Part shown: piece by piece, positions 10,959-22,503 of the stretch | Layout of the letters: the number at the start of each line of letters is the position of its first letter | How positions within the stretch are numbered: the first letter of the stretch is position 1 | Source: Trichosphaerium sp. ATCC 40318 | Lineage: Eukaryota > Discosea > Flabellinia > Trichosidae | Reading direction: 5' to 3' | Length of the DNA stretch: 64,000 bases | NCBI GenBank assembly: GCA_038496445.1 | Contig: JALMLS010000179.1 | Coordinates: forward strand, 124,001-188,000 | Made by a program: the position numbers and the translations under genes | The notes under the pieces: generated by a model | What the model was told of the DNA's origin: nothing | Databases searched by the model: none | What the model saw: the letters and a program-made list of their open reading frames with translations, nothing else

Positions 10959-11622
10959 TTATGGTATGGGTTTTAAACAATGACGTCATTTTATTCTGAA
11001 AAAAAAAGGCCGATATATTCGGGCATAATCAAGCGCACGTGATTCAAAAACACTTTATAGTCACGTGACAAAGTGAGTTTCGTAAACCTACCTCAATGCA
11101 AAATACTGACTACTTAAAACCCTACGGTGATTCGTATGAGTACTGTTACCAAAGAATTTTCCTTCTCTTAGTCTTTTCTGCTGTGGACTGGCCAGTATTG
11201 CTAAGAGCGTTTTTGTGACCTATGAAATTAAAAAGTTTTGGCCGAAACTGTCGGTACAGACAAGTTGTACACAATTGAGTTCCATTTGTTGTCGAAACTG
11301 TTCCCAATCGATGACTAAGCAGAAAGTCGACTCAATTGGTTTTAGCGCTAGTAAGTAATCTTTATTATTACAAAATGTGACTTAACTTACTGATTAATTG
11401 CACTTAAACCGCAATTATGGACTTTTGTTCTCAAATCAATAGTTTTATTGAACAGCTTTACTAAAGTACTGGATTAATACCTAGCCCAATCATTCTACTT
11501 GATAAAGTACTTACAAAAGAATGTGCTAACGTCTTTTTTACAATTTTATTTCTGTACAAGTTAGTCATTTCTTCTGTCTGTATAGGTGTTTTTACTTCGT
11601 TTGTCCTCTTAAATATACACTA
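10959..11622. other. Intergenic between sulfatase start and MIT-arrestin stop
   Basis: No coding frame supported. It contains two CACGTG palindromes (11036-11041 and 11062-11067) 26 bp apart just upstream of the sulfatase start, which could be promoter elements. Confidence 0.5.
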
Positions 11623-13826
11623 TTATGATCCTTGCATTGGATTATCTGATAACTCAGATACTATGCGTATAGGTAGACTGATTTTAATATTTTTATGCCA
11701 GGAGGACGAAATAAAAACGAAAACAAGTTCATGTTCACGTGCAAAACTGGTTGAATTATCAGTATCAGAAAGTTCAACTTCTTCAGGAACTTGATAAGCA
11801 ACCACTCCAGTATATTTACTCCTAGAAAGCGGAAAACCCTAATAGTTATGTAAGATAGAATGCGTTAAAAAACACGTGAAACAATTGTTAATAATGTACC
11901 TTTGTGTAAAAGACGTTTTGTATGTACTTTACATCACGTTTATATTGTCTTTTAACATTTGAATCCATATAAGATGATGTCTCTGTTTCTTGTAGACATA
12001 TTCGTAATTGATTAATAGATACACCCGTCATGTTATTTATAGTCAATTCAATCTCAAAAATGTCTCCAGGAAAAGTTATGTTCTTTCCAATATTTACTTT
12101 AACATCACACTGTGTTGAGCTAAACACACCAAGTTAGTAAATAACGTAAGAGTTGAGTTGTGTAAATTACAAAGCAAGGTAACTATAAATGTCATGCACT
12201 GCGCAATGAGAAAAATGGAAAATAAAGTACCTGAACATAAAGCTTGTACCAACTTCTCTTTGTATAGGACCTATTCTTTTATCCATATGAGCTGTGTTCC
12301 CTTCTATAAAATTATGGCGTTCTATAATAACACGTCTCTCCTGTTTGGGTAGTTCTATAGTTGACTCAGACTCTGGAGGAGCTTGCCCAATGTCCTGAAG
12401 ATACTCCTAAAACCCGAATTAATCAACCAATGAAAAATTCTGTTCTGGCTTGTCAAAATAGCGAACTGGGACATGGAGTGTTGAATTTGTTTCAGTTAAG
12501 TAGCGACTTTACAATAAGGTAGTAATTGAATAAAATACTTTGAACAACTTCAACAAAGCCAAGTCTCAGTACCATTATTGATTTTTCAAACTACAAAATG
12601 ATAAAAAATTATTGTACCTTTATCTTCTCTGCTCGTTGAACATACACCTGCATCGTTTTGTGGAGTGACGCTTTTATACGCTGACTTGTTTCCTCTACAA
12701 TAAATTGTTAATAATACAATGAGCAAGAAGGAAATACACAGGCCATGGACTAACCTTCAAAAGCTTGCTTGAATAAGTCCAAAGATTGTTTATAAGTTTG
12801 GAACGCTTCAAAGTACTGTTGTTTTTGATCTAATTCTTTTGCTTGTTCTGATAAATCAAGAGCCTGTTGCAAAGGTCTAACTTGAAGTTTTTGCCTGAAA
12901 CAATAAATAAGAAAACACGTGGACAACCACGGCCAAAAAAAACCGACAACAAAAAACACTGCGCATACTTGTCTGGTAACCACCCATCGTTTCCTTTTTC
13001 CATCGTTACAGTTGTATCAACCTCTTCATTACCAACAGAAGACATTGTAGGAACATCAATCGTAGCCTGTTCCAATTCACGCAAAATTGCTAAATCAGAA
13101 GGTGATAAATTACTCATACTCATAGGATCGTTGTCACGAGAAATCACAACTATTGGACCGTCCCTAATATCTTGCTAAAGAACTAAAATTAGCCCAATAC
13201 ACCCTGATAAAATCGAAAACACTGAGTCGTCGCGCTAGGCAGCAAAAAAGCAGTGAAAGCGCGCTTGGTTAAGAAAGTTTTGATTTCGCGTCAGTTAAAC
13301 ACGTGCCTGTGCTGGTTGTTCTTGTAAAACAACTGCATCATCGAATTGTGGGCCGTCCGGGATGTTTGAAGGGTATTCTTCAAAATTAGGGAACGTATGC
13401 GGGATTTGCGTTTGTGTTGATGAAGGCGCTATCTCTGGAGCAACTATAGTATGTTTAGACGCGTAACAGAGGGTTTAAGGTACCTTCAGGCACCGTTGGA
13501 AATTCCAGCTCTGGCTGTTTGGTTTTGGTTACCTACGCTCTTTCAACGTTAATTATATGCGCTGTTGCTTACCACTGATTCTATTTGTCTTAGTCTCTGA
13601 CTGTATTCGTTCATTTTGGCTGTCATTTGTTGTGGATAAGGTTGCTTCGCTATGCGTTATTAAATACACCGTCTACCTATTTTTTTGGTGGCGTACAATC
13701 AATTATCGCCTGAAATTTTGCTAATGCGCTTCTATATTGCTCTATAGCTCTACCATAGTCTTGAGCGGCATCTGCAGTAACGGCAGCTTTAGCAAAGCTC
13801 AAACCTTCACTCAACAAGCTAGACAT
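11623..13826 (-). CDS. Arrestin-fold protein with two MIT-like domains
   Basis: The start at 13826 opens an MIT-type helical repeat (SLLSEGLSFAKAAVTAD, DYGRAIEQYRSALAKFQ). A Pro/Ser-rich linker follows, then a second MIT-like segment at about 12760-12900 (ALDLSEQAKELDQ, YFEAFQTYKQSLDLFK), and finally a C-terminal arrestin-like beta-sandwich (CDVKVNIGKN, FEIELTINNMTG, KNIKISLPIRIVS). MIT domains bind ESCRT-III tails; arrestin folds act in cargo recognition and endosomal sorting. Dictyostelium is known to have arrestin-domain proteins carrying extra modules including MIT, so a role in endosomal trafficking is a reasonable inference. The intron at 13175-13306 has a GCACGTG donor. Exons are small, and some linkers between 13420 and 13690 are uncertain. 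Confidence 0.7.
13175..13306 (-). other. GC-AG intron in the MIT-arrestin gene (donor GCACGTGT)
   Basis: The exons read EQPAQ then QDIRDGP in phase 0 across this intron. The alternative GT donor four bases downstream runs into a TAG within a few codons. Confidence 0.7.
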
Positions 13827-14716
13827 TTGTATTATTTTAAGTTACCAATGAAGTAGTTTACACTAACAGTAACGTTATGTTTCTTTGATCGGCAAAAGTC
13901 AGCACAAGTATTTAGTGAAAGAAAAAGAGACACATGAAATTAAGAACAAACATATTTTATAGGCCAAATGTACAAGTCAATGATTGTGAGGGTTGAAGTT
14001 GTATGTAAGAAAATTGAGGTATGTATTTGTTAAGTAACGTGCGCCTCTCAGAGGCTATTTATTCATTATGTCTCCGTCTTCAACCCAGTTTCTTAAATGT
14101 TAAGGTTAGTTTTAACATCTCAATAAACTTTTGTAAACTAAACAATTTTGGCCCTGCAGGTGTTGACCACGGATGTCCTTAATTATGTATAGTTTATACC
14201 AATAAATCAAGTTTGTGTAGTGGAAACAAACAGTCCTAAAGGCGGTCTTCTGTTTTGGATAATATGAGAGGCTCGTAAAACTTTCCTTTCCCGTCATACG
14301 CCTTTCTAGAAAAACAGTGTTAATAACCGAGTTTCTTTAAAGGTATTAATACGAAAGGTTTAGTTTCTCATATTTTTCTTTTATCAATAGCTTTTTTTTT
14401 CTTTGTTAAACGTTAGGTCATACACAACTTGTTAAATTGTCTAAGTGCTTATCATGGCGTGACGACGAACAACAACGCTGTTTAGCACAACTTGTATTAA
14501 TTAGGGTATCAAATATGTGACTGTTAGGGGTAAGGTAACATACGATGATGGAGCTGTAATACATGCTGGAAATGGTAACTTGTTGAACAATAAACGGCCA
14601 AAGAAATAATTCAGTGTCACCTAAAACTAAAGTTACCAGACTGGTTTTGACTTCTTGGCAACAAGGTCACCCACATGTTTCCTCGTAGACGTCAACTCTG
14701 ACTGCCATTGTATGAA
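13827..14716. other. Intergenic, with one exon-like stretch
   Basis: Mostly non-coding, AT-rich. A 25-codon stretch at about 14530-14610 on the plus strand (KVTYDDGAVIHAGNGN, ending at TAA) looks exon-like, but I find no start or partner exon. It may be a gene remnant. Confidence 0.4.
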
Positions 14717-15640
14717 ATGTCAGTCAACAGCGCAATCATTGGCAACATATTTTCATTGCCTGTTGAGATACTTTTAAACGTTATCGTCTGTAACAACATG
14801 ACATGGCAAGATTTAGCGTCATTACAACAATCAAACTATTTTCTATGCGAATTGATACAAAATGAATCAGATTACATTTATCGACATTTATACCACCGGA
14901 AATGGGGTCGTGACTCTGAAGAAATAGAGTCTGCTATCCACCAAAGCATTACTGTTAATTTAAAAAATCAACATGCAGTAACGCCAACAGTACCAATACC
15001 AACGACTTTATATAATTTCAATGCAGTCACGTGGAAAGAAAAGTATCGAAACAGATTGCGTTCAAATATCATCTCAGAGTTGAGTTGTGACACGAACAAT
15101 GTTCACCAAGGACAGACAGTCACATTCACACTCACACTCGAGAATATTGGTAAAACACCAGAGACAGTCTACCTTGGTTTTGGATCGAGGCTTGCAGAAT
15201 GTCATGTTATTAAAGGTGGTAGTGCAGTATATATTTGGAAGCCTGAAGTCAAGGATCCTAATGCATTTCTCAACAATTATAGGTGCTTTTATAGAACTAC
15301 ACCACGCATGAAACCCCGTCAGGAGTTTAACGTCATAATTAACCCAGGAGATATATGTACATACAAGATTCCATTACATTTTAGAAAGGTGGTATGTAGG
15401 ACACGTTTTCACGCAATGAAGTCACGTTTTCCACATGTTGATACACTTTCTCTCCAAGGCATAATCTCTCAAGTATGTGTTGCTGGCCCTAAAACGCCGG
15501 ATGTATTTCCTCTTCAGGTATTCGTCAAAGTCAATACTTTAAAAGAAAAATATCAAGGGCTTTATATTACTGTTTTTGGACATTGTTCAGTTGTTACAAG
15601 CAATGTTGTTAATCTTACAATGTACAAAACATGTCAATAA
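14717..15640 (+). CDS. Intronless F-box protein with beta-sandwich C-terminus
   Basis: A single 307-codon frame. The N-terminus contains an F-box (IFSLPVEILLNVIV, DLASLQQSNYFLCELI), implying a link to SKP1 and an SCF complex. The remainder (residues 120-300) is rich in beta-strand patterns such as GQTVTFTLTLENIG and has the look of an immunoglobulin-like or CARDB-like substrate-binding domain, followed by CTYKIPLHF. I choose ATG 14717 because no in-frame ATG lies further upstream near the ORF start. Lack of introns among intron-rich neighbours suggests an origin by retrocopying. Confidence 0.8.
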   Translation: MSVNSAIIGNIFSLPVEILLNVIVCNNMTWQDLASLQQSNYFLCELIQNESDYIYRHLYHRKWGRDSEEIESAIHQSITVNLKNQHAVTPTVPIPTTLYNFNAVTWKEKYRNRLRSNIISELSCDTNNVHQGQTVTFTLTLENIGKTPETVYLGFGSRLAECHVIKGGSAVYIWKPEVKDPNAFLNNYRCFYRTTPRMKPRQEFNVIINPGDICTYKIPLHFRKVVCRTRFHAMKSRFPHVDTLSLQGIISQVCVAGPKTPDVFPLQVFVKVNTLKEKYQGLYITVFGHCSVVTSNVVNLTMYKTCQ

Positions 15641-16277
15641 AGCATTTCATAATAGTGTTTACTTATTTCAATAGCTGCGAGTGGTATTAAACTTGTTCGA
15701 CAAGCTTATGTCAAGCGAAGCTCTTGCTAAGCTCGCATTAGCTGAAGCAACTCTACTCATTTGGAGGAATCATGTTACGCCTGACAACTATTGGTTCTAA
15801 CATAGGATTTCTGCCAACACTGACAATAGTGTAACAAGCGTGTAGAGCTTTATTAATCATGAAGGTTTATTGAGTAATTGTGGTCAAGTACGGCATTCTG
15901 GAAGACCCTTCTTTTCTCTGTACCAGTTGGGTAATACCATATGTGCTCTTACCCCTAAAAGTTGGTCTTACAACTCAAGCTCCTTCAAACACTGCTGTTG
16001 TTCCTACAACTGATGCTCCTACCGTTTCACCAGCAAGTGGTTCTTCAAACGTTTAAAGCAGACTTGACATCAGTAATGCTTTCTTTGTGACAGCTTTCTA
16101 ATAAAACAGTTTTTCGCTGCGTTTGATTACACATGTCAAACAGTATAAGGATTTACATATAGTGTCATACCTGCTCAGATAATGACATGACCAACTCTTA
16201 ACTTGACAAATTTGCCATTTACACAGAACAAAAGGAAATGAGAAAAAAATTTTACTTAGACTTTCTACAAGTTTTCA
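15641..16277. other. Intergenic with a Thr/Pro-rich exon-like remnant
   Basis: On the plus strand at about 15955-16055 a short frame reads TTQAPSNTAVVPTTDAPTV and stops at TAA, similar in style to the mucin-like tails of surface proteins in this window. No start, signal peptide or acceptor can be tied to it, so it may be a degraded gene end. Confidence 0.35.
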
Positions 16278-17345
16278 TTACAAGGAAACGCTTGATTCGT
16301 CAGCGGCCAAAAGAGGGTCAATAAGTTTTCTCCACTCTGGTAATCCCCATTCAGAAGTTGAAGCATCAATAACTACGCCATTGATATGAAATGTTGGTGT
16401 ACCGTGATTACCTCTAAAAAATACTGTTTAATATCAAATGCTTCTTAAGGGATCCTCTATACCTTAAGGCAGCGAAACCAAACTCATCACGTGCTGGGCC
16501 ATCTGCTTTACCTTCTGGGCTGTTCTCTGTCATCCAATCACTAAGAGAAATACCAAACGGACTAGCAACTTTCTTCCACATGTCTTCAATAACCTAAACA
16601 ACGAGTAAGAAAAAAAAGTGCATAAAAAGATTGTTTCTTTGAACGTACAGCACGTGCTGTCATGTTGATGGTAGGCGTGTTGAAGAAAAATGGTTGTTGG
16701 ATGTACATGTTCGTTATCCAGTCCCTAAGAGACAACATGCGTTAGTAGTAACACTAGTAAGTACAGTTCTTACCATAAGTGATCTGGAGCTAAATTCTTT
16801 ACTACATGTGTTGCTCTTGCTGCAAAGAAAGAGTTGTGGTGATAAGGTAAAGGTAGTTGATGGTAAACAAAGTAAATCTACACCAGCCATTAGCACCCAA
16901 ATAAGTAAGGTTTTAACAAGTGTTTTCTGTCAATCAGTACGTACTTTATCTGGACCGTAGAAATCTAATACTTTGAATACCGTAGGGATCTCTAAAGCGC
17001 AGTATGGACATGTCAAATCGGCGAATACCTACCACGTGGGTGAATTAGTGTAAAACGAAAAATAATTGCCCGCAAACGGTTTTATGTATGCGTCAGAGTT
17101 GTCTAAGACGACAAGCGGAGAATTATATAAAAGTGGGAGGAAAATTCTATTAAGCTCCTAATATGCCTTTTACATACCTCGAGAAGTATTGGAGCGCTAG
17201 GATTACCCTTTGGGAAACCTATTAAACCATTAATTCGGTTTTTGAAGCGTGGCTTCGTTAATGTACCTGGGTATCGCGAACCAGGGCTAAGGCAGACACA
17301 AGCGCCAATTATGCATGCGATTAAAAGTACAGCTGATGAATTCAT
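16278..17345 (-). CDS. Secreted DsbA-like thioredoxin-fold protein
   Basis: ATG at 17345 starts a clear signal peptide (SAVLLIACIIGACVCLS). The next exon gives FADLTCPYCALEIPTV, where CPYC occupies the redox-active CxxC position of a thioredoxin fold. Later exons read YHQLPLPYHHNSFFAARATH, FGISLSDWM and GNHGTPTFHINGVVI; the cis-proline T-P in the last one is typical of the DsbA/FrnE group. It probably acts as a thiol oxidoreductase in the secretory pathway or outside the cell. Four introns can be placed with good T-rich acceptors. The family assignment is firm, the substrate is unknown. Confidence 0.8.
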
Positions 17346-17549
17346 AGTGTTTTAGGCAGCCTGTAATGTCAGATTCTGTACCTTAAACAAACTTACTTAA
17401 GTCGAACTCAATACCAACTTTAACGGTTTGCTAATCATGACGAATAAATATTTCGTAATGTAGTACGTCTAATTGAATGTTGATCCTTTATAGACAGTAC
17501 AATAGTATTATGGTACAAGTTTTTTTTGTGTAAGATTGTAAGGTATGTA

Positions 17550-19133
17550 TCACCGTCGAAGCTTTCTATCGCCATCACGATCTCTGGTATCTACGCGTCT
17601 CTCTCTATGACTATCTCGTCTATCATTTCTTCTATCTTCTTTGTCATAATCCCTTCTATCACGCCTATTATCTCTATCTCTGGTATGTCTATCATCCCTA
17701 TAATCTCTTCTATCTTCTCTTTCATGTTTTCTTTCTCTTCTTCCTTCATCTCGGTCTCTATCTCTTCTAGATTCTGATTCACGTCTACTGTCTCTTTCTC
17801 CTCTATCCCTCTCACGACGTTTTGCACGTGGTTCTTGGTCATCATCGCGATCGGCATCGCTTGGATCACGTTTTCTTTTTCTTGATTTATCTTTATGTTT
17901 ACGTCTCTTCTCTTTTCTGCTCTTCTTATCTTTTTTTTCAGATTCCTTCTTCAATTGCCTTTAACATAAAAACATGAGCAAACAGCAAATAGATACAAAA
18001 TAGAAAACAAAACCAAGGCGACAAAAGAATACGTACTTCAACAATATTTTTTTTTCTTTTTTAGTCAACGTTTTAAGAAACTTTTCTTCTGGATCTTCTT
18101 CTACCTCTTCAAGTAATTCCTACCAAATAAACGTAAGACATATATATCAACACTTTCATAACGCAAATAACTTACATATCCACCAATATTTCTGTTCAAA
18201 TTTGATCGTAGAACCAAGTTATCATCTAAATCATTACCAAGAAATTGTTTTTGTGCCATTGGATCTTCAGATATTTTACGGGATACATCTATACAAGAAT
18301 CATTAATAAACTATAATTAAAATAGAACATACCATTCGGATTATGATTCACAAGTCGACACTCAGAATCACCTATGGAGGTGTCAAAGTCAGCAAAAAAA
18401 AAAACACTTCAAAACAAAGCCTTACCAGAGAAATGACCCCATTCACCACAACGTGCACATCTGATGTTTACTGTTGTTTTACCAAGAGGTCTATGATTAA
18501 CATATTCACCTAGACCTCTTACGAAGCTATTCTCAACAGGTGCATTCTTCAAAACGCGGAATTTCTCACCAAGACCAAAATAAGTGTCCTACAAGGGTAA
18601 AAAACGTTATTCTTCACGTACAATAATTTTAGACGCTTATAAAGTATTCTATACGTACCTTTGGACGCTCAGTGTTACAATGTTTGCACGACATGTTCTT
18701 TAAAAAATTAACAAACCCACATTCAGGCTTAGGACACTTCCAGTCGCCTGGTGGAAGGTCCGGTGCGTTGTTTTTGTTTTCTTCTCTTGCTTTAGCCATT
18801 TCTAATCCTGGTGGTGGTTTGTACATGAATCCAAGCTGTTTTGATCTGACTTCCCTGTATTGTAGTCGTTTAGTACTTTTTAAAAATACAATGGCTGTAA
18901 ATTAGCGCATTTACGTCTCATTATCAATTTCGAACTCCTCCAGGGCTTGTTCGTTGCGTTTTGCAATTTTTGCCCTGTGGACCTTTGTTTGTTCTTTCAC
19001 CCATCTGTCCTTTTGATTGGCAAGGTTTTGAGGATGCCAGTACTGTTTATAATTAATACTAGCGAATTACAGTGTAAGACGAATGAAAGCGTACCTTATT
19101 ACGTAAAAACGAGAGACCCTTGCCTGATGACAT
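17550..19133 (-). CDS. CIR1-like nuclear protein: CIR_N, RanBP2-type zinc finger, zinc knuckle, RD/RS-rich tail
   Basis: From ATG 19133, SSGKGLSFLRNK is followed by YWHPQNLANQKDRWVKEQ, the CIR N-terminal domain of CBF1-interacting corepressor and splicing-associated proteins. An exon at 18660-18790 supplies a RanBP2-type zinc finger (WKCPKPECGFVN, SCKHCNTERP). Another gives LKNAPVENSFVRGLGEY and a CCHC-like knuckle (CARCGEWGHFSGDSEC). The C-terminal 130 residues are almost entirely Lys/Arg/Asp/Glu/Ser, as in spliceosome-associated proteins. It is expected in the nucleus, in transcriptional repression or splicing. A divergent promoter of about 360 bp is shared with the dihydroxyacetone kinase gene. 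Confidence 0.82.
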
Positions 19134-19497
19134 TGGAATTGCTTTTGCCTTGCAGTATAACTTAAAACACCGTTTTCTGACTTAGAAAAACGTATAAAAA
19201 TGTTCTGTCGTGCAGGAGCGCTTCGAGCGCGCTCGAATTACCGTCAACGGCATCACAGATACAAAACTAAACAAAAAATACGTACTAACAGAAGGAGAAC
19301 CTATGTGACAGATAAGACTGGTACTACTAGCCAGGCTACACGCCTGTTTATCGCAGCATTACCAGCAGTGTGCATTGGTGCCAGTACGTTACCTCAATAA
19401 CATAAAGTTCATTATAACACTACTAAATACACTAGTGGCGCTATTATTTATAAAACCAGGCGAACAAGACATAAAGAAACAAGAGAGGAAGGTCAAA
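19134..19497. promoter_or_regulatory. Divergent intergenic region between CIR1-like and DAK genes
   Basis: It separates two start codons on opposite strands and contains no supported gene. A T/C-poor basic open frame at 19200-19400 on the plus strand is not credible as a protein. The region most likely holds both promoters. Confidence 0.4.
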
Positions 19498-22336
19498 ATG
19501 AAAAAATTGATCAACGACCCAGATAACGTTCTCCCAGAAATGCTTGTGCGTGCTCTTTTCTTTACATACACATCCCCGTTTTGTTGTATTACGTCCAACT
19601 GTATTGCATTATTTTACACTCGTTCAGGAAGGGATTGCGTCAACGCAACCTAACGTCCGTTACGCAAAAGAACACGATGTGCTTATTCGTGCCGATGTTG
19701 AAGAAATCAAACAGCATCAAGTAACAATTATTAGGTGCGCTTTTCTTACCTGATATCAACCTTTTTTGTACCTCCTTACAGCCAAAAACCATTATTTTGG
19801 TCCATTACCATCCTTATTTTTTCAAAATTGTGACATGTGGTTTGACACTTTGCCTCCATAACTAACATTCTTAAAACCTTATTTATGTTGTATGTTTTTT
19901 TTGGGTTGCTTTTTCTTTCGAACTTTTTGGGCTAATGAGGCTAAATTTTTTGGTGTTCTTATATTTTTTGTAGTGGCGGTGGTAGTGGTCACGAACCAGG
20001 CACGTGATATTTCAAAACCACGTGATCTGATGAAGAAAATTACGAAGAAAATTAGAACGACATTTTTTTGCTCGAATAATTTTCCTTGTTGGCTACAATG
20101 GATTTTAACAATTTATCAGCACACGGGGGATATATTGGAAAGGGCATGCTCACCGCTGCTGTATGTGGTAAGTCATTTAAACATCATAAAGTCTTATTTT
20201 GACGAAAACCTTTTTTGTTTTCAGGTGGCGTATTTCGATCTCCTACTCAAGGTAACATTCTGGCAACCATCCGAGAATGTGCTGGTCCTATGGGAGTTTT
20301 GCTTGTTGTAAAAAATTATGGAGGTACAAGGCATTATAAAATGCAGGAATGATTAGAAAGCTCATTCTAACACAGGCGATCGCATGAACTTTGGACATGC
20401 TGCTGAGATGGCAAGGTGCGCCCAAAGTTCACTGCACTACTTGAATCTTAACAACAATATATAGAGCTGAAGGAATAGATGTTGAGATGGTTGTAGTCGC
20501 GGATGATGCTGCACTTATTGGCGTCACAGAAATAGGAGCAAGGTAAAGAAGCCTTCTACGATTTTTATTTAACCACCTTTTGTAGAGGTATAGCTGGTAC
20601 TGTATTTGTCCATAAAGTAGCTGGTGCACTTGCAGAGGCAGGTGAAGATCTTAAAACAGTCGCAAAGGCTGCAAAAAATGCTGCAAAGGCAACCCTCAGT
20701 ATGGGAGTTGGTTTGACTCCTTGTATAATACCGAGTGATGGTAAACCTGGTTTTAAACTTCGAAATACAGAGGTTGAAATGGGTCTTGGTACATACATAA
20801 ACCAAAATTATTACGTCGTAATTTATTCATTGACAATCAAAAGGTATTCATGGAGAGAAAGGTCTTGAGCGCAAAAAGCTGCAGCCTGTAGATCTTATTG
20901 TTGAAGAACTACTTGACCAGATTCTGTCCAATCATTCTTCAGTTGGAAGACGTGTTGGTCTGATGATTAACAACTTGGGTAAGAAAACTATAACGTTAGC
21001 TCATCCTCGGTTCTTACTAAATCAAACGAAAGGAGCTACACCTACAATGGAACTTCAGATTACAGCAAGAGCTGCAATAAATTATTTGGGTACAAAAAAG
21101 ATTGTTCCGATTTTGGTGCTTAAAAGATTATTTTCTAGAGACAAAAGGTATCACTGTTGAGCGAGTGTATACTGGCTCATTTATGACTTCTTTGGAAATG
21201 GCGGGTGTATCTCTTTCAGTTATTGCACTTGATGATAGTAGAGTAAAAGCGTAAGTCTCTTTGGCGTAAAAGTAGTTTATTGCGAAATTAGAAAAGTTTT
21301 TCAATTCATACCTCTTACTTAACTCGGCTTTAAGACTTGATGCGCCTACTGAAGCACCTGCGTGGCGGTCTAGCCCTTTAGAAGTAGTAACTGGTAACAA
21401 ACGATTCACACAGTTTAAAACACATGGAATAGAGAAACCTAAAATATTAAGAGCGGAAGATATTGGTGTTACTGGTGAGGCTATCGAGAAGGGCATTTTA
21501 GCGCTACACGATAAGCTCTTGGAAAACAAAAACGCTCTAAATGATCTCGATAAGGTCTGTGGAGACGGTGATATTGGCGTACGATAATATTCTAGCAAAT
21601 CCTTGCATAGCCTCAGAAAAAAACTCACAAAAGATTTATTTTCTTTGCCTTTCAATTTTGCCTTACCCAATCTTAGACGAACCTCTGTGATGCTGTTATC
21701 GCACTCAAAGAAGCTTTGCCAGGTATACCACTACAAGATATACCAGCAGCATTTAGAGAAATCGCTGCTGTAATGCAAAAAGCATGTGGCGGTACTTCAG
21801 GCCCTCTCTATAGCGTCTTCTGTTTAGTGGTCGCAAATACCTTGGAAGAAACTGGGTATAAATATCCACAAAACTGGGCTTTCGCATTAACGAAAGGCGC
21901 AAAAGCTATTGGTAAATTAGGAGACAGCAAAGTAGGAGATAGGTACGAGAAAGCGCGCACGTGCGCCGAAAAGGTTTTTAGCAAAAAACCAAGAAACTTC
22001 CGGTTTCGTTGTCCTAAAACTCCGTTTTTCCGTTTTAGGACAATGCTTGATGCGTTGATACCAGCTACAGATAAACTAGAGCTCGCAGTCGGTCAGGGGT
22101 CCTCTTTTGATAACGCGTTATTTTATGCCGCTGTAGCGGCGAAAGAAGGCGCTGAGGCTACAAAAGATATGAAACCCAAGCGTGGTAGAGCTAGCTACAT
22201 GCCAGACAGAGTTAAAGGTAAAAGTTCACTTCGCATGAATTCTTTTTTCTCAATTCTATTGTGTATAGGTTACCCTGACCCAGGGGCAGCGGCTGTACAA
22301 CTTATTTTCGAAACATTAGCAGAAGGAGAAGAATGA
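19498..22336 (+). CDS. Dihydroxyacetone kinase / triokinase (DAK1-DAK2)
   Basis: The start MKKLINDPDNVLPEML is the classical N-terminus of Dak proteins. It is followed by IISGGGSGHEP, GKGMLTAAVCG, VVKNYG then GDRMNFGHAAEMA, VVVADDAALI, GIAGTVFVHKVAGA, and GLG-IHGEKG, which holds the histidine that covalently binds dihydroxyacetone. The C-terminal DAK2 ATP-binding domain shows DKVCGDGDIG-TNLCDA (Mg-binding aspartates), CGGTSGPLYSVF and DPGAAAVQLIFETL. It phosphorylates dihydroxyacetone and glyceraldehyde using ATP, feeding glycolysis; full length is about 580 residues. Introns are short. The one at 20000-20119 requires a GC donor to yield EP-AHGGYIG. Confidence 0.95.
20000..20119 (+). other. 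GC-AG intron in the DAK gene (donor GCACGTGA)
   Basis: GC donor usage joins GSGHEP to AHGGYIGKG, exactly the conserved Dak sequence. The internal GT would change frame. A second CACGTG lies at 20019-20024 inside the intron. Confidence 0.85.
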
Positions 22337-22503
22337 AGAGAAAAAACTCCAACAAAACTACACGGCTGACAAAAAAAAAATTAAATCATCAACGCTGCGC
22401 TTAGCATACATAATACAAAACCAAGAAACATTTATTGTACACAAGCTCAATATAGAAAGCAACCCATCCACTCCGTAAAAAAATAAAAATACACAAGAGA
22501 GAA

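Noticed and set aside
17526-17777. Ile/Ser-rich plus-strand frame
   Set aside because: Antisense of the Arg/Asp-rich tail of the CIR1-like protein; low-complexity mirror image.
19200-19400. Basic plus-strand open frame
   Set aside because: Lies in the divergent promoter between two well-supported genes and has no family resemblance.
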